From Epinephelus fuscoguttatus (Eukaryota; Chordata; Actinopteri; Perciformes; Serranidae): DNA of 64,000 nt. The notes beneath the pieces were generated by a model, which worked only from the letters and a program-made list of their open reading frames with translations, had not been told where the DNA came from and made no database searches. The DNA lies in assembly GCF_011397635.1 (NCBI RefSeq), contig NC_064754.1:31600543-31664542 (forward strand). The letters are read 5' to 3'. Positions 44,401 to 54,100 of the stretch are shown here, in pieces. The first letter of the stretch is position 1. Each line of letters begins with the position of its first letter. Position numbers and translations under genes: made by a program.

Positions 44401-46100
44401 TAATACATTTAACTCAAAATTAAAAAAAAAAAAAAAAAAGACTTGACAGGAAGTTCATTTACAAAGACAAAGTTGAAAAGAGAAACTATCCACATCTCCA
44501 GGCTGTGAGATTGTCTTGTCACAGCGAACATTAACCACAAAACACCCAAACCAGTTATTCTTTTTTACCAGCCGTTTCAACTTGTAATCAGTGTCTGGAT
44601 CCTTTGCATGATTATCAGTCACCTTAACAAGGTGGTGGCTGGTGGTGTTGACAGATCTACCAGTGCACTAACCAGTTCCTGATAGGCTCACATCCTGGAT
44701 CTACCTGAACAGCAGGTTGAGACAAAGGGGACTGAGCAGGTGGCGAATACAAACAGAAGCTGTGAACAGGTAGTTAAAGAGAAAAGTAAACAGTAGAGGA
44801 GATGCAGCTGAGGAAGTTGAGATATTTCCACAGGGTCCGAATTGAGCTGTGCTTCTGTTTAATGACATATAATAGAACACAATACTGCACAACAGAAAAG
44901 CAAATACTGTATAAAATTTCTCTCAGACGGATATTTGAAACAAATACAGCCTTTTCTAAACTACTTTTGTTGCCATGCATTAATATTATTTATCAGCTTA
45001 TCTTCAAATATATCAGTTTAATGTGTATTATACATATTAGCATTCATTGCTGTCATTACTCTAGAAATAATTACTATGATGTTGACAATATATTTTTGCT
45101 ACAATTTAGAGCCCTAGGATATGTTTTTAGCTGTCCTTATATTGATGCTGAAATTGTTCTTTATGTAATTAACCTGTGTACGCTGTGTGTTTGTGCAGGT
45201 GCGATCTCTGGACAGCCAGCTGCAGCCAGAGCGTCTGAAGGTTATCACTCAGCAGGTGGAGGAGGAGCAGGCGCTCATCCAGAGCCAGACGCTGTTACGG
45301 CTGCAGCAGATCCACGCCGCTGACAGACAACCACACAGTCCACAGGTTAGAAACACACATGATGAAAACATAGTAGATGTCCGTGTTTCAACTTCCAGAC
45401 GTTAAGACAATCAGAAACATCAGACGGGTCGAAGGTCTGTGTTAAACTAAAAAAGATGTTATAGTTACGGCTTAAAATGACAGGTTTGCCAATTTATGTA
45501 TCTCCGCAATCTAAATCAATTGCCAGTCATCGTTGTTAGCGCAGCATCACGGTGATTCCCCCTAAAACTCATGCAGGGCTCAACAGTAACAGTGAAAACA
45601 CACAGTCTCAGATGTATTAATATTTAGTTTGTATTCTGTCTCCCTTCAGGTGCTGGCTCCTCCCACTCCCCCTGCCCCAACCCACCACCCCACGGTCATC
45701 GTTCCGGCCCCAACACTAACCCAGCACCCTCATCACGTCACCGTGGTGACCATGAGCCCGTCTGTCCACACCAGCACTGTGTCCACATCCAGACAGAACC
45801 TGGACACCATTGTGCAGGTAAGAGTTTGTTTACTGAACCAGCTCAAAGTAAAAGCCAGCGAAAGTAATTTTGTAGTAAAAATATTTGTTTATAAAATTAA
45901 TATTTGCCGTGGCCTTCATTGTTCATTTCACTCTCTGTTCTCAGGCCATCCAGCACATCGAGCGCGCTCAGGAGAGGAGAGCGAGCGCCGAGGAGGAGCA
46001 GAGACGAGCCGTCATCGTCAGCCCCGCCCACGTCGCCATGGACACCGCCTGCTCAGACACGGACACCGACACGGAGGGCGAGGACTGCTCAATGAACTGA
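38340..46100 (+). CDS. tfap4: Transcription factor AP-4 (bHLH leucine zipper)
   Basis: TFAP4 is a nuclear bHLH leucine-zipper homodimer that binds CAGCTG E-boxes and controls proliferation genes. Seven exons join in phase: 38340-38428, 41722-41887, 42083-42181, 43923-44093, 45199-45345, 45650-45817 and 45945-46100, giving 331 aa (human 338). The N terminus MEYFMMPTEKIPSLQHFKKT is almost identical to human. The bHLH runs from about residue 45 (RRIRREIANSNERRRMQSIN to LKTLLPHTDGEKLSKAAILQ), followed by two leucine-zipper segments (FALEQEKTQLLAQNNQLKRF and MLELRQQLDKERSARMQLEE), a Pro-rich region (THHPTVIVPAP), STSRQNLDTIVQAIQHIE and an acidic Asp/Thr-rich end. Complete and intact. Confidence 0.97.
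38429..41721 (+). other. tfap4: tfap4 intron 1 (3.3 kb)
   Basis: CpG-rich at its start (about 38430-39350), including GGCGGCCATGTTGG near 39289 (YY1-like on the minus strand) and further CAGCTG sites. A suspected dispersed repeat lies at 39690-39975 and a duplicated, palindromic repeat at about 40000-40300. No other gene was seen. Confidence 0.7.
40010..40300. repeat. Palindromic dispersed repeat in tfap4 intron 1
   Basis: Arms 40165-40205 and 40253-40293 are inverted repeats of 41 bases with about seven mismatches. The core GGAAGATGTTTCGCCTCTCA is a phrase found in a common fish repeat. A diverged copy of AAGTGCT-TTGTAGG-A-TGGACTTGC lies just upstream at about 40018-40075. Confidence 0.6.
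41722..41887 (+). CDS. tfap4: tfap4 exon 2 (basic region, helix 1, loop)
   Basis: Encodes LANIPLSPETAQDQERRIRR, EIANSNERRRMQSINAGFQS and LKTLLPHTDGEKLSK. The basic region ERRRMQ with the invariant E-R pair that reads the E-box is intact. Confidence 0.96.
42083..42181 (+). CDS. tfap4: tfap4 exon 3 (helix 2 and first zipper)
   Basis: 33 codons, AAILQQTADYIFALEQEKTQ and LLAQNNQLKRFIQ. Helix 2 runs straight into heptad leucines. Phase 0 at both ends; donor GTAACA. Confidence 0.96.
43923..44093 (+). CDS. tfap4: tfap4 exon 4 (linker and second zipper)
   Basis: 57 codons, EFSGSSPKRRRAEEKDEGIG, an acidic stretch, then the second leucine zipper MLELRQQLDKERSARMQLEE. SSPKRRRAE is a likely nuclear-localisation signal and matches human. 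Confidence 0.96.
44227..44304 (+). repeat. Strong intronic hairpin in tfap4 intron 4
   Basis: Arms 44227-44248 and 44283-44304 pair over 22 bases with two mismatches (core GAGCTCCCTGCTCAT with ATGAGCAGGGAGCTC), extending a few bases further outward, around a 34-base loop. It could be a small MITE or a transcribed hairpin. Confidence 0.65.
45199..45345 (+). CDS. tfap4: tfap4 exon 5
   Basis: 49 codons, VRSLDSQLQPERLKVITQQV then a Gln/Glu-rich coiled-coil-like stretch. It matches the VRSLEAHMYPEKLKVIAQQV region of human AP-4. Confidence 0.95.
45650..45817 (+). CDS. tfap4: tfap4 exon 6 (Pro-rich)
   Basis: 56 codons with PAPTHHPTVIVPAPTLTQ, HHVTVVTMSPSVH and the conserved STSRQNLDTIVQ. The THHPTVIVPAP motif is shared with human. 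Confidence 0.96.
45945..46100 (+). CDS. tfap4: tfap4 exon 7 (C terminus)
   Basis: 51 codons and TGA at 46098-46100: AIQHIERAQERRASAEEEQR, RAVIVSPAH and an acidic tail with CSDTDTDTEGEDC. The last residues differ from human, as expected for the variable end. Confidence 0.95.
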   Translation, partial: AIQHIERAQERRASAEEEQRRAVIVSPAHVAMDTACSDTDTDTEGEDCSMN

Positions 46101-47068
46101 TCCACCCCATGAACTCACGCACACACACAAACACTTAAAAACACCTACTCACTGTAAGATTCCCTCCAGGAGCTTGACTACTTTTTTAAAAAAAATCTGT
46201 CTTTGGCATTATCCAAACTCCTAAATCCAGTGGTTAAGCTCTGTGTCAGTCTTGTACTGTAAAATCTCTGAAGATTGAAAATATAGGACGGTCAGCGTGC
46301 AGAGGAGGCCCCCCCACCCCCACCCCACCCCACCCCCATCTGATTTCTAGAGGCTGTTTTTCAATGTCAGAGCCGGTCTGTGGCTACTTGAAAACTTGAG
46401 GGTCTCCTCGTGTAAAAAAAACAAAACAAAAAAAAAAACAAGCTATCAGTCCGTCCTTCATTTGTGTTTATGTGTGCTACATACAGTCGCAGTATCACAG
46501 CTAACTGTCGTCACTGGCACGCTGACAGTATTATTTGTGCTACAAATTGGTGGAGCCAGTGCAGTGAAGAGTTGAATGTAACAACAGAATAAGAGAGCAG
46601 CTATAGATTCTGAAAAAAGCTGCAGTTCTTCTTCCCCAGTCTTAATGAGTTTGTTTTTCTTTGTTTCCCGGTTGGCGAGGTGATATTTCAGTGCCAGTGG
46701 CCACAGAACCCGACTTAAACTACAACAGAAGGCATTTCTAAATTAAGAGATTTAGGGACAAATTCAAACTTGATTGCAAAATTAATTTGAGGATAGATGT
46801 TGAATGAAATTGTGTCTGATTTACTTGAAAAACAAGGATGTGCTTTTGATATCTAAATAAGCCCTTAAAAAAATAAGCTGTTGAACAATTTACATTGATC
46901 GTCTTTTGGTTTTAATGTTTTTTCATGTTTGTGTTTTTTCTTTTCCGTCAGGGTTACTGAATGTCGAAGGTGAACATTTTGTTATATTGAGATTAACAAC
47001 TTAAAATTGGAGGTTGTCAGGTTTTCACAGAGAACCGGAGGCCTTGAGATGAAATCTGAAGGTCTGAT

Positions 47069-47438
47069 TTAAAGGTACACTATGCAGGAGTATCAGTTAC
47101 TGGTTGTGATGCGCTCGCCAGCGAAAGTGACGCAAAAGCCAACCGCAGATCTACTCTTGTTTGGCGTGCGACCTCGCTATATTTGTGGGGTTTTGGCGCT
47201 GTATCTCTTGGATGCCTGCTTACGATTGGGCACCTGGTCGCTGCCCGTCACCTGAGTGCTGTGGGGTCGTATACGTCCCGAGCAAAGAAAAAATAAGAAA
47301 ATACAGGCAGCATGCAAGGACTCTACACAAAAATACACCGCCACACACTTCTCATGATCACTGATGATTTAGAGGGATCACCTCTGTACGAGTCTATACT
47401 TTGTTTTTTAGGAAAATCCTGCATAGTATACCTTTTAA
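47069..47438. mobile_element. TTAA-flanked MITE in tfap4 3' UTR
   Basis: Inverted ends TTAAAGGTACACTATGCAGG and TCCTGCATAGTATACCTT followed by TTAA. The TTAA outer edges fit a TTAA target duplication. The interior GTTTGGCGTGCGACCTCGCT is non-coding. Same end type as the element at 20438-20942 but a different family. Confidence 0.75.
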
Positions 47439-49177
47439 ATCTTGACTTTAAAAAAGACTTTAAAGAACCAAAACTTGCTTCATTGTGGGAACACGAGCAG
47501 CGTTTTAGTGGCTGTTGTTAATTTTCAATCAATCTCAAGACAATTTGACTGAATCAAACTTGCATCTGAAAATGTGGAAATTTTGGCTGATGTGAAAATC
47601 TGAAACATATTGACGCAATTCACACGTTTGCGTGAAGGCTTCCGGTTTTCCTCCAAAGACTTCCAGTCTATCTTCTGGTCTTGGTTTGTTGATTTCAGTG
47701 ACTATGCACTAGTTTTTCGGTATTTATGCAATTCCATCTTCAGTCCATCTGTCGGTGTCGTTTATACATGAGGTGAAGTTATCTATGCACCGTTGATAGG
47801 TGTGTACATTACACCTACAGTATATGTATGAAACTTAACATGCTTGTGTCAAAAGAATGTAGTCTCTACTTGCAAGGTGCTCTTTGTCAACCTGGTGCTG
47901 TGCTGACCAGCAGCGAGCCGAGGCCCCAAAACCCCTTCGTGTAACTTCACTCTTGATCACGTTTAATTACGTGTCTGAATTTTTTTTTCTCTCAAAATGA
48001 TACGCATCATTTCCACATCTTGGAATTGCTTAGGGAGCAGGGAGGAGATTTTGTGCTATCTCATTGTGATATTTACACACATCAATTTAAAAAAACCCAT
48101 TAAATACAGACATCTGTCTGAACTCAAAAAGCATCGTTTTGGAAAAGAAATCTAAGGAAGAGATCTCAAGAGGATCAGCAGCTTTAGTTGGAAAACTAAT
48201 CACGTGCTGATGAAGTGCAGAACTCTAATGACAAGCACTGAACCGAATTGCAGATCTCTCCCCAAACCCCCATTTCTCTCTAAAACGCACCACGTCTGTC
48301 CACCTCATGTTACGTTGCTTATATTTCTCGGGAATTTGACTGGAAATCCCTGCTCGGAGCCTCCCTCCTGTCATACTCGATTTGATACGCTGACTTGATG
48401 CTGTAAACATTCCTTTTATTTGGATTTGTATCTGTCTTTTGATCTCTTATATGTTCTGTTGCCAATTGAATGCATGTTACTAATTGCTGTTTTCTCTTGT
48501 CTAAAGCGGGCTTTTGTTTTTGACTCTTTTTTTCACAGGTTTTTCCTTTTTCATGAACATGTGAGTGATGCGTTCAGTGTGAAATGTCTTGTGTGAGATG
48601 TGTAGACACTATCTGGACACTCGCTGACATCAGTTTTATATCTGGTTAGATTAGTGTTTCTCATGCCGAACATGGTGGGAAATTCTCATATTTTGTTTGT
48701 GAAACTTTGTTCAAGGGTTTGGTGTTTCGCTGACGAATGGTGAGCCACAGGCTAAGTTTAGGCTGAGGTTTGTGATTGGTCAGCGAAACACTTTCCCCCA
48801 AATGTTTCTGTACATTATGTTGCAGCACTGCTGTCTTTTGGTGGAGTTTGAGATGTTTGATATGAAGCACTTGCTGTTCTGTACTGCCTGAATCAATGAT
48901 GAGGAAGATTTTTTTTTTTTTTTTTTTTGCCATTTATATTTCCTTTTGTAAACACTTTGCTGTGAACTCAACAGCTGTTTATTGTGTTCTGCTTTTCAGT
49001 CTTTTCTGTTTTATTTTTCTTGTCCGGTTTTCTATTTTTGGTGACAAGCATTTTTTATATTTTTGTGATTTGTTTTTTTTTTTTTGTTATTTTTCCCATC
49101 AGTCCAGGTCGATGAGAAGCTGTTATATTTTGTTTATAAAAACTTGGGTAAACAGGCCTTTGTAAAGATGAAAAAAA

Positions 49178-49183
49178 AATAAA
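49178..49183 (+). promoter_or_regulatory. tfap4: tfap4 poly(A) signal (inferred)
   Basis: AATAAA after a run of A, followed by T-rich and then CTTCCTCTGCTTC sequence. It is the best signal downstream of tfap4. Confidence 0.5.
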
Positions 49184-49549
49184 ATTTGTACTTTTTTTAT
49201 TACACCCCTCTGCTTCCTCTGCTTCACTTCAGTTGTGCATGATATGGAGCTTTTTGTCCACAAGGAGGCGACATTGAGAGACTCATCTGGTGGCAGCAGA
49301 GAGAAGTTGCTCTGCAGCTTTGAGTTCGTATGTCTGATAAACACAGGTGGCACACAGGCTTCATTTTAATGCCTTTTATCATAAACACAGCTACCAGAGA
49401 CCCTCAGCTGTTAGAAATGTGCATGTTTTAAAGAATTACCTTTTGGTCATTGAACACTGGTGTCAAAAGCTAAATATACCCTACTGGATGATTTTAAGAT
49501 GTTAAAAGCTGCATTTAAGGGGAGACACGCCAGGTGAAAAGTGGAAAAA

Positions 49550-50005
49550 AATTAACATAGATATCACCATGAAACTTCCCTAGTTAATAGCTTGCATTAG
49601 GACAATTTTTTTTTGTATTATAAGTTCTGAAATGTTATATTTAAAAATGCAGATGAGGCATTATCTAATTAAATAAGCACTGGTTTGTATACATTTCCAG
49701 AACAAAAAAATCGGAATATTGAATGAAGCCAGGTTCAAAATTCGTGTTTCATTTTGTTGACATGTTAGAGTCAAAGGTTTTTAATTGGGGGGTCTTGGAT
49801 ATCTCTTTTTATTACTCTATATATCAAAAATAACAGCCATTTAAAAACCTAATTTTTAAAATGTTTCCATGTTTTTTAGGAATAAAATGCACAACAGGTA
49901 AACAGGGTGAAATTTTTTTTAAAGTGCAAAAAAGGGTGAGAAAAAATTTCAAAATTGAAAAATCTCCATTTATATGTACTATAAGTGGAGATTTTTGGCT
50001 CAGAC

Positions 50006-50042
<37 letters not shown>

Positions 50043-50765
50043 GCAAAATCTCACACATTAAGGCACAACAGATGAACAGGGTAAAAATAAATTTAAAAAA
50101 AGTCCCAAAAAAAGTGGGGGCGAGAAAGGGTGAATTTTTTTTAAAAGGCAGGAAAAAAAATTTAAGTGAAAAAATATTCACTTCTAAGTGCTTAGACAGT
50201 GAAAAAAAATATTTTTAGAAAATGTCCTCTAAATATATATATATATATATATATATTGCAAAATCCCATACATTAAAGCATTAAATGTTATTTAAATATG
50301 CAAATCGGTCATTATCTAATTAAATATTCAGTTTTTGCATATAATTCCAGAACGGAAATCTGAACTAAAATAAACTCAACAGGTAAACAGGGCGAAAAAA
50401 AAAAATGTTTTGTGTACAAAAAAAGGGTGATTTTTTTTTTAGAAAAGAAATTAAAAATTGAAAAAAAAGTTATAAAAAAAAAATCTCCACATTTAAGTGC
50501 TTTAAGTGGAGATTTTGGGCTCAGACAATGAGAAAATACTACTTTCAGAAAATGGCCTCAAAATATATATTGCAAAATCCCATACATTTAGACACAACAG
50601 GTGAATAGGCGACATTTAACTTCACCAGTTGATTCCTGACATTAATTTTTGTTTAACGAGTTTTCTGAAATTTTGTGTTAGAATATGCAAGTGAGTCATT
50701 ATCTAATTAAATATTCACTTTTCTCATAAAATTCCAGAATGGAAATCTGAACTAAAACAAACACC
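49550..50765. repeat. Degenerate AT-rich repeat array between tfap4 and srl
   Basis: Phrases recur in order: GTCATTATCTAATTAAATAT (near 49655, 50300, 50690), TTCCAGAA-GGAAATCTGAAC (near 49697, 50345, 50730), CAACAGGTAAACAGGG-GA (near 49893, 50378), GCAAAATCCCATACATT (near 50042, 50257, 50570) and hairpins AAATCTCCA...TGGAGATTTT (near 49960 and 50480). (TA)n tracts at 50008-50038 and 50233-50256 lie inside. It looks like three or four decayed copies of one unit. Confidence 0.7.
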
Positions 50766-50964
50766 TACATGAGTATTCCTGGTGTTATCATTCCACTAGT
50801 CTGAAAAAAGACATAAATGTTATGGAGGCAAAATAGCCCCAAATCTCAATAATGACCTGTGCATTAAAAAACATTTTTCACCACGTGTTTCTGGCCATGA
50901 GCTAATTGGTGATAAAACTACAAGCCTACAACATGGTCAGCCACCGTCTTCCGGCCTCTCTCTG

Positions 50965-51126
50965 CTCTCAACATTCCTGATGGGGCCAGGCAGCTGCACT
51001 GACACAAAATGGCTGATATGGGTGCAGTTTCTGAGCGCCACCTCCACTGGCATGCCCTCTGACCTTCAGCCAGAGTGGTGTATATATAACCGTGGGGAGA
51101 CGAAGGGAAGGCCCCTGGCAGCCAAA
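50965..51126 (+). promoter_or_regulatory. srl: srl promoter: M-CAT, CAGCTG E-box, TATA
   Basis: CATTCCT at 50972-50978 is an M-CAT (TEAD) motif, CAGCTG at 50991-50996 a muscle-type E-box, and TATATATAA at 51081-51089 a TATA box about 30 bases before the likely start. The 5' UTR would be only about 15-20 bases. The combination suits a striated-muscle gene such as sarcalumenin. Binding is inferred from motifs. Confidence 0.6.
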
Positions 51127-51184
51127 ATGAAGTCTCTGCTGTCTGTGTGCTGTTTGCTGTCTCTGCTGGCCCTGTCTGCTGCAG
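51127..51184 (+). CDS. srl: srl exon 1 (signal peptide)
   Basis: 19 codons plus one base. MK, a leucine-rich core and a small-residue end (SAAG) make a classic ER signal peptide. Start context AAAATGA; donor GTATGG. Confidence 0.88.
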
Positions 51185-54100
51185 GTATGGTGTAGGGCAT
51201 GGCTTTACATTATATGTACTACTATGTCAGGGTTTAAGTGCTGGTGAATGTATTTGAGGGGGTTATTGATGCAGGTGTGGTTTATGAAATGAAAAGGCTG
51301 ATCCACTGCAGCTGGATATGAAATGTCAGAGCTTTGTGTGTCTTGCTTAGAGTTCACTGTGGACAGTGATATGTCATTAATGAAGGAAAAGTGAAAAGAT
51401 CATCTTTTTTTAGTTGTAATGGTTGATATAATGAGAATAAATGTGCAGCTGAATGAGCTCCATTCATTACTTATGGATTGCTCATTTTGCTTCCTGCCAG
51501 TTGGCCAGAGTTGGGTTGACATACGTTTCAAAGTTTAAACGACACAGCTTACGTAAACTCAGCTGACTGGAGTGTTTCGTGGTGCAGTATGGAGCTTTGT
51601 GGTTGTACGAGTGAAAAAGTCAGGGCTGAGGTGTGACACCAGCTGATGGAAACTGTCCTGTCTGCTGCTACTTATTCTCTCCACCCTGGAGAGAAGCACA
51701 GTGACAGCACTGACTGAGTGACTTGGACCCACTACAAAGAGACACTCTCCGCTGCAGCCAAAGAAAAAGCTGGCAGAAATTATTAGTTTTCCCACCGGAT
51801 CTATTTCGGTTTGACTGTCTTCTCACAGAAGTTGCATGAGTGCGTGCAACTCAGTGGGTGCTCAAGTGAAGATTTTGGCATTTTACAGTCGCTTGAGGTT
51901 TTATGGGTTTGCCTTTCATTCCACGTCAAATTAATAAACTTTAAACTGCGGAAATTGGAAACTACAGCCATGACACTAGTGGTACATAATTAAACTATAT
52001 AAAAGTTTATACATCACAACTGTTGCTCTGTTTGCTTTCACGTCTTTTAGAGAAGTGACTTGTCATGCTTGGTTGAAGCTAAGGCACAGAATACCCTTGT
52101 CTGCCCTTCCGCCAGCTCATTTTGGCCCCTGCAAGTTGCCGTAGTCAGGTGTCAGGCGTCAGTCAGACAAAGTCACCAGATACTGTGGTCACCACACTGA
52201 TACACATCTCTTTAAGGCTCACAGGAATGCACACACATCTACAACATATACATACACACACACACACACAGACAAAGACGTACTGAGGTGCACACGCTTG
52301 AAATGACAAGACAATCGTAAAGTCACACATGAGCACAAATACACTCCATGTCAAAAGTCAGTGCTGCGTCAAATGTCTCATTCATCATTCCCGCTCTGCT
52401 CTGTCTGCAGAGCTGCTAATCTGTCATTCCAGTCAGCAGGGTCCATGTCCAGGGGATGTCCCAGCTAAAACAGGCATGAGAGAACACAGCAGAGGGCATG
52501 TAGGACCAGAGCTCAGTAGCGCAACAGTTGGACTGTCTAAAGTTACATAACTAGACAATTAGAAGTTTAAGTAAGTGGTAATAAAGTGAGGTAGAGACTA
52601 GATGAACAGTTCACACCCCCCTCCACAACATGCACAGAGATTTATTTGAGCGCAAGTACGTTTCAGAAAGTATGACATTTGACAAAAATAGCAAACAGGA
52701 TGATGAGATAAATAGGTGAGTGTTACAGATTTATTAGCAGCAGAGAAAGACTGTGTCTGAATTTGTCTCTGTAATCAATTGGTGCTGGAGCTATGGCAAC
52801 GATAAGTAAAACTCAAAATGGGTTTGCAGACCACTTACCTTGGCTGAATAGCTGTACAGGATAACGTTTGTGTTTTTCAACGTGGCCCCTATTTTCCCGT
52901 GTTTTTGTGTCAAAGTAACTAATGAGAAATATAATTTTTGAAATTAGTGCAGTATTCAGAAAGATCGCTTTGGACTGCAATGTAACTATCAGGGGTTGGC
53001 TGCTGATTGATTTTTCGCCGGAGTGGGTTTAGTGGTAGCTTGGCTGTTAGCGGCTAATGCCATCTCTGGATGGTGGAGCGCACGAGTCCTCATGTCCGTA
53101 GTATTTTCAGGGTATTTTATTATCACGTGCCATTGCTTGTTTGATTTAAATGTCAACCGTGCATTTCTTTCTCTGGTGCCTCCATGTTTGTTCTGATGAA
53201 CTTCCTGCCAAATGTTGCAGACTGAGACCTCTGCTGACCTCAGTAGGAAAGAAAATCTCAGCACCATCTAGTGGACCGAAAAAGCAATAGATTTTTTTTA
53301 TTCTAGTACCAGCAGTTGTATTAAAATGTGTATTTGCAAAAATTAACAATGTATGTAATAAATGATCCAAACTTGGCAAGCGTGTATCGATACAATATCG
53401 CCACGCATAAAACCGCGATACTGTGCTGTATTGATTTTAACTATGGTGGGCAATTCGGCACCCTCAGAGTACGACCAACAAAACCTTGTTTTTTCCACTG
53501 ACAGGCTCAGATTATTATTCAAAGAGTCAAACAGCATCATGGAAAGACTCCCTACATAGACAGACCAGTTTGTTAAGCGTAAGATCCTTTTTGTTTAACC
53601 AGGAACAGCCCCAAAATTGTTCTTGCCAAAGCCACCAAACTCTGTTTCAATAAGTGATGATCTTATTATCGTAAAACACACCTCATATAAAGTCAAGAGT
53701 CATCTTGATTCATCCGTCCACTGATCTACAAATCACCATCTCTGGTTTGGCTAAAATAAACCCATAAATTCACCCAGTTAGATGTGAAAATAAGATGGCG
53801 CTATATACACTAAAATTACTGTTTATTTAAATGGAGTCTGGCTTTCATGATTGCAATGTTAGGGCTGTTTCTGGTTAAACACAAAGGACCTTACTCTTTC
53901 TCTGTAGGGATCCTTGTACAGTGTTGTCAGACACTTACAGTAACAATCTGAGCCGGTCAGTGACAAAAACAAGCGCTTTCAGTGAATGTACGTTTACAGT
54001 GCATGATTGCCCCAAGTGTGTAAATTGCAGCTTGTTTTGCTGCTGCCAGCTACAGCCCTCTCGCTCAGTACTGGAACAGTTTCAAAAACTGTTGTTCTCA

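Larger units (their letters stand above)
46101..49200 (+). other. tfap4: tfap4 3' UTR (about 3.1 kb)
   Basis: No other gene lies between the tfap4 stop and the AATAAA at 49178-49183. The interval has a C-rich tract (about 46309-46338), several T-rich tracts near 48908-49085 and an inserted MITE at 47069-47438. The end is inferred from the poly(A) signal. Confidence 0.55.

Noticed and set aside
45904-46095. Alternative frames over the last tfap4 exon
   Set aside because: Shadows; the frame at 45945 ending AMD...CSMN continues exon 6 in phase and matches AP-4.
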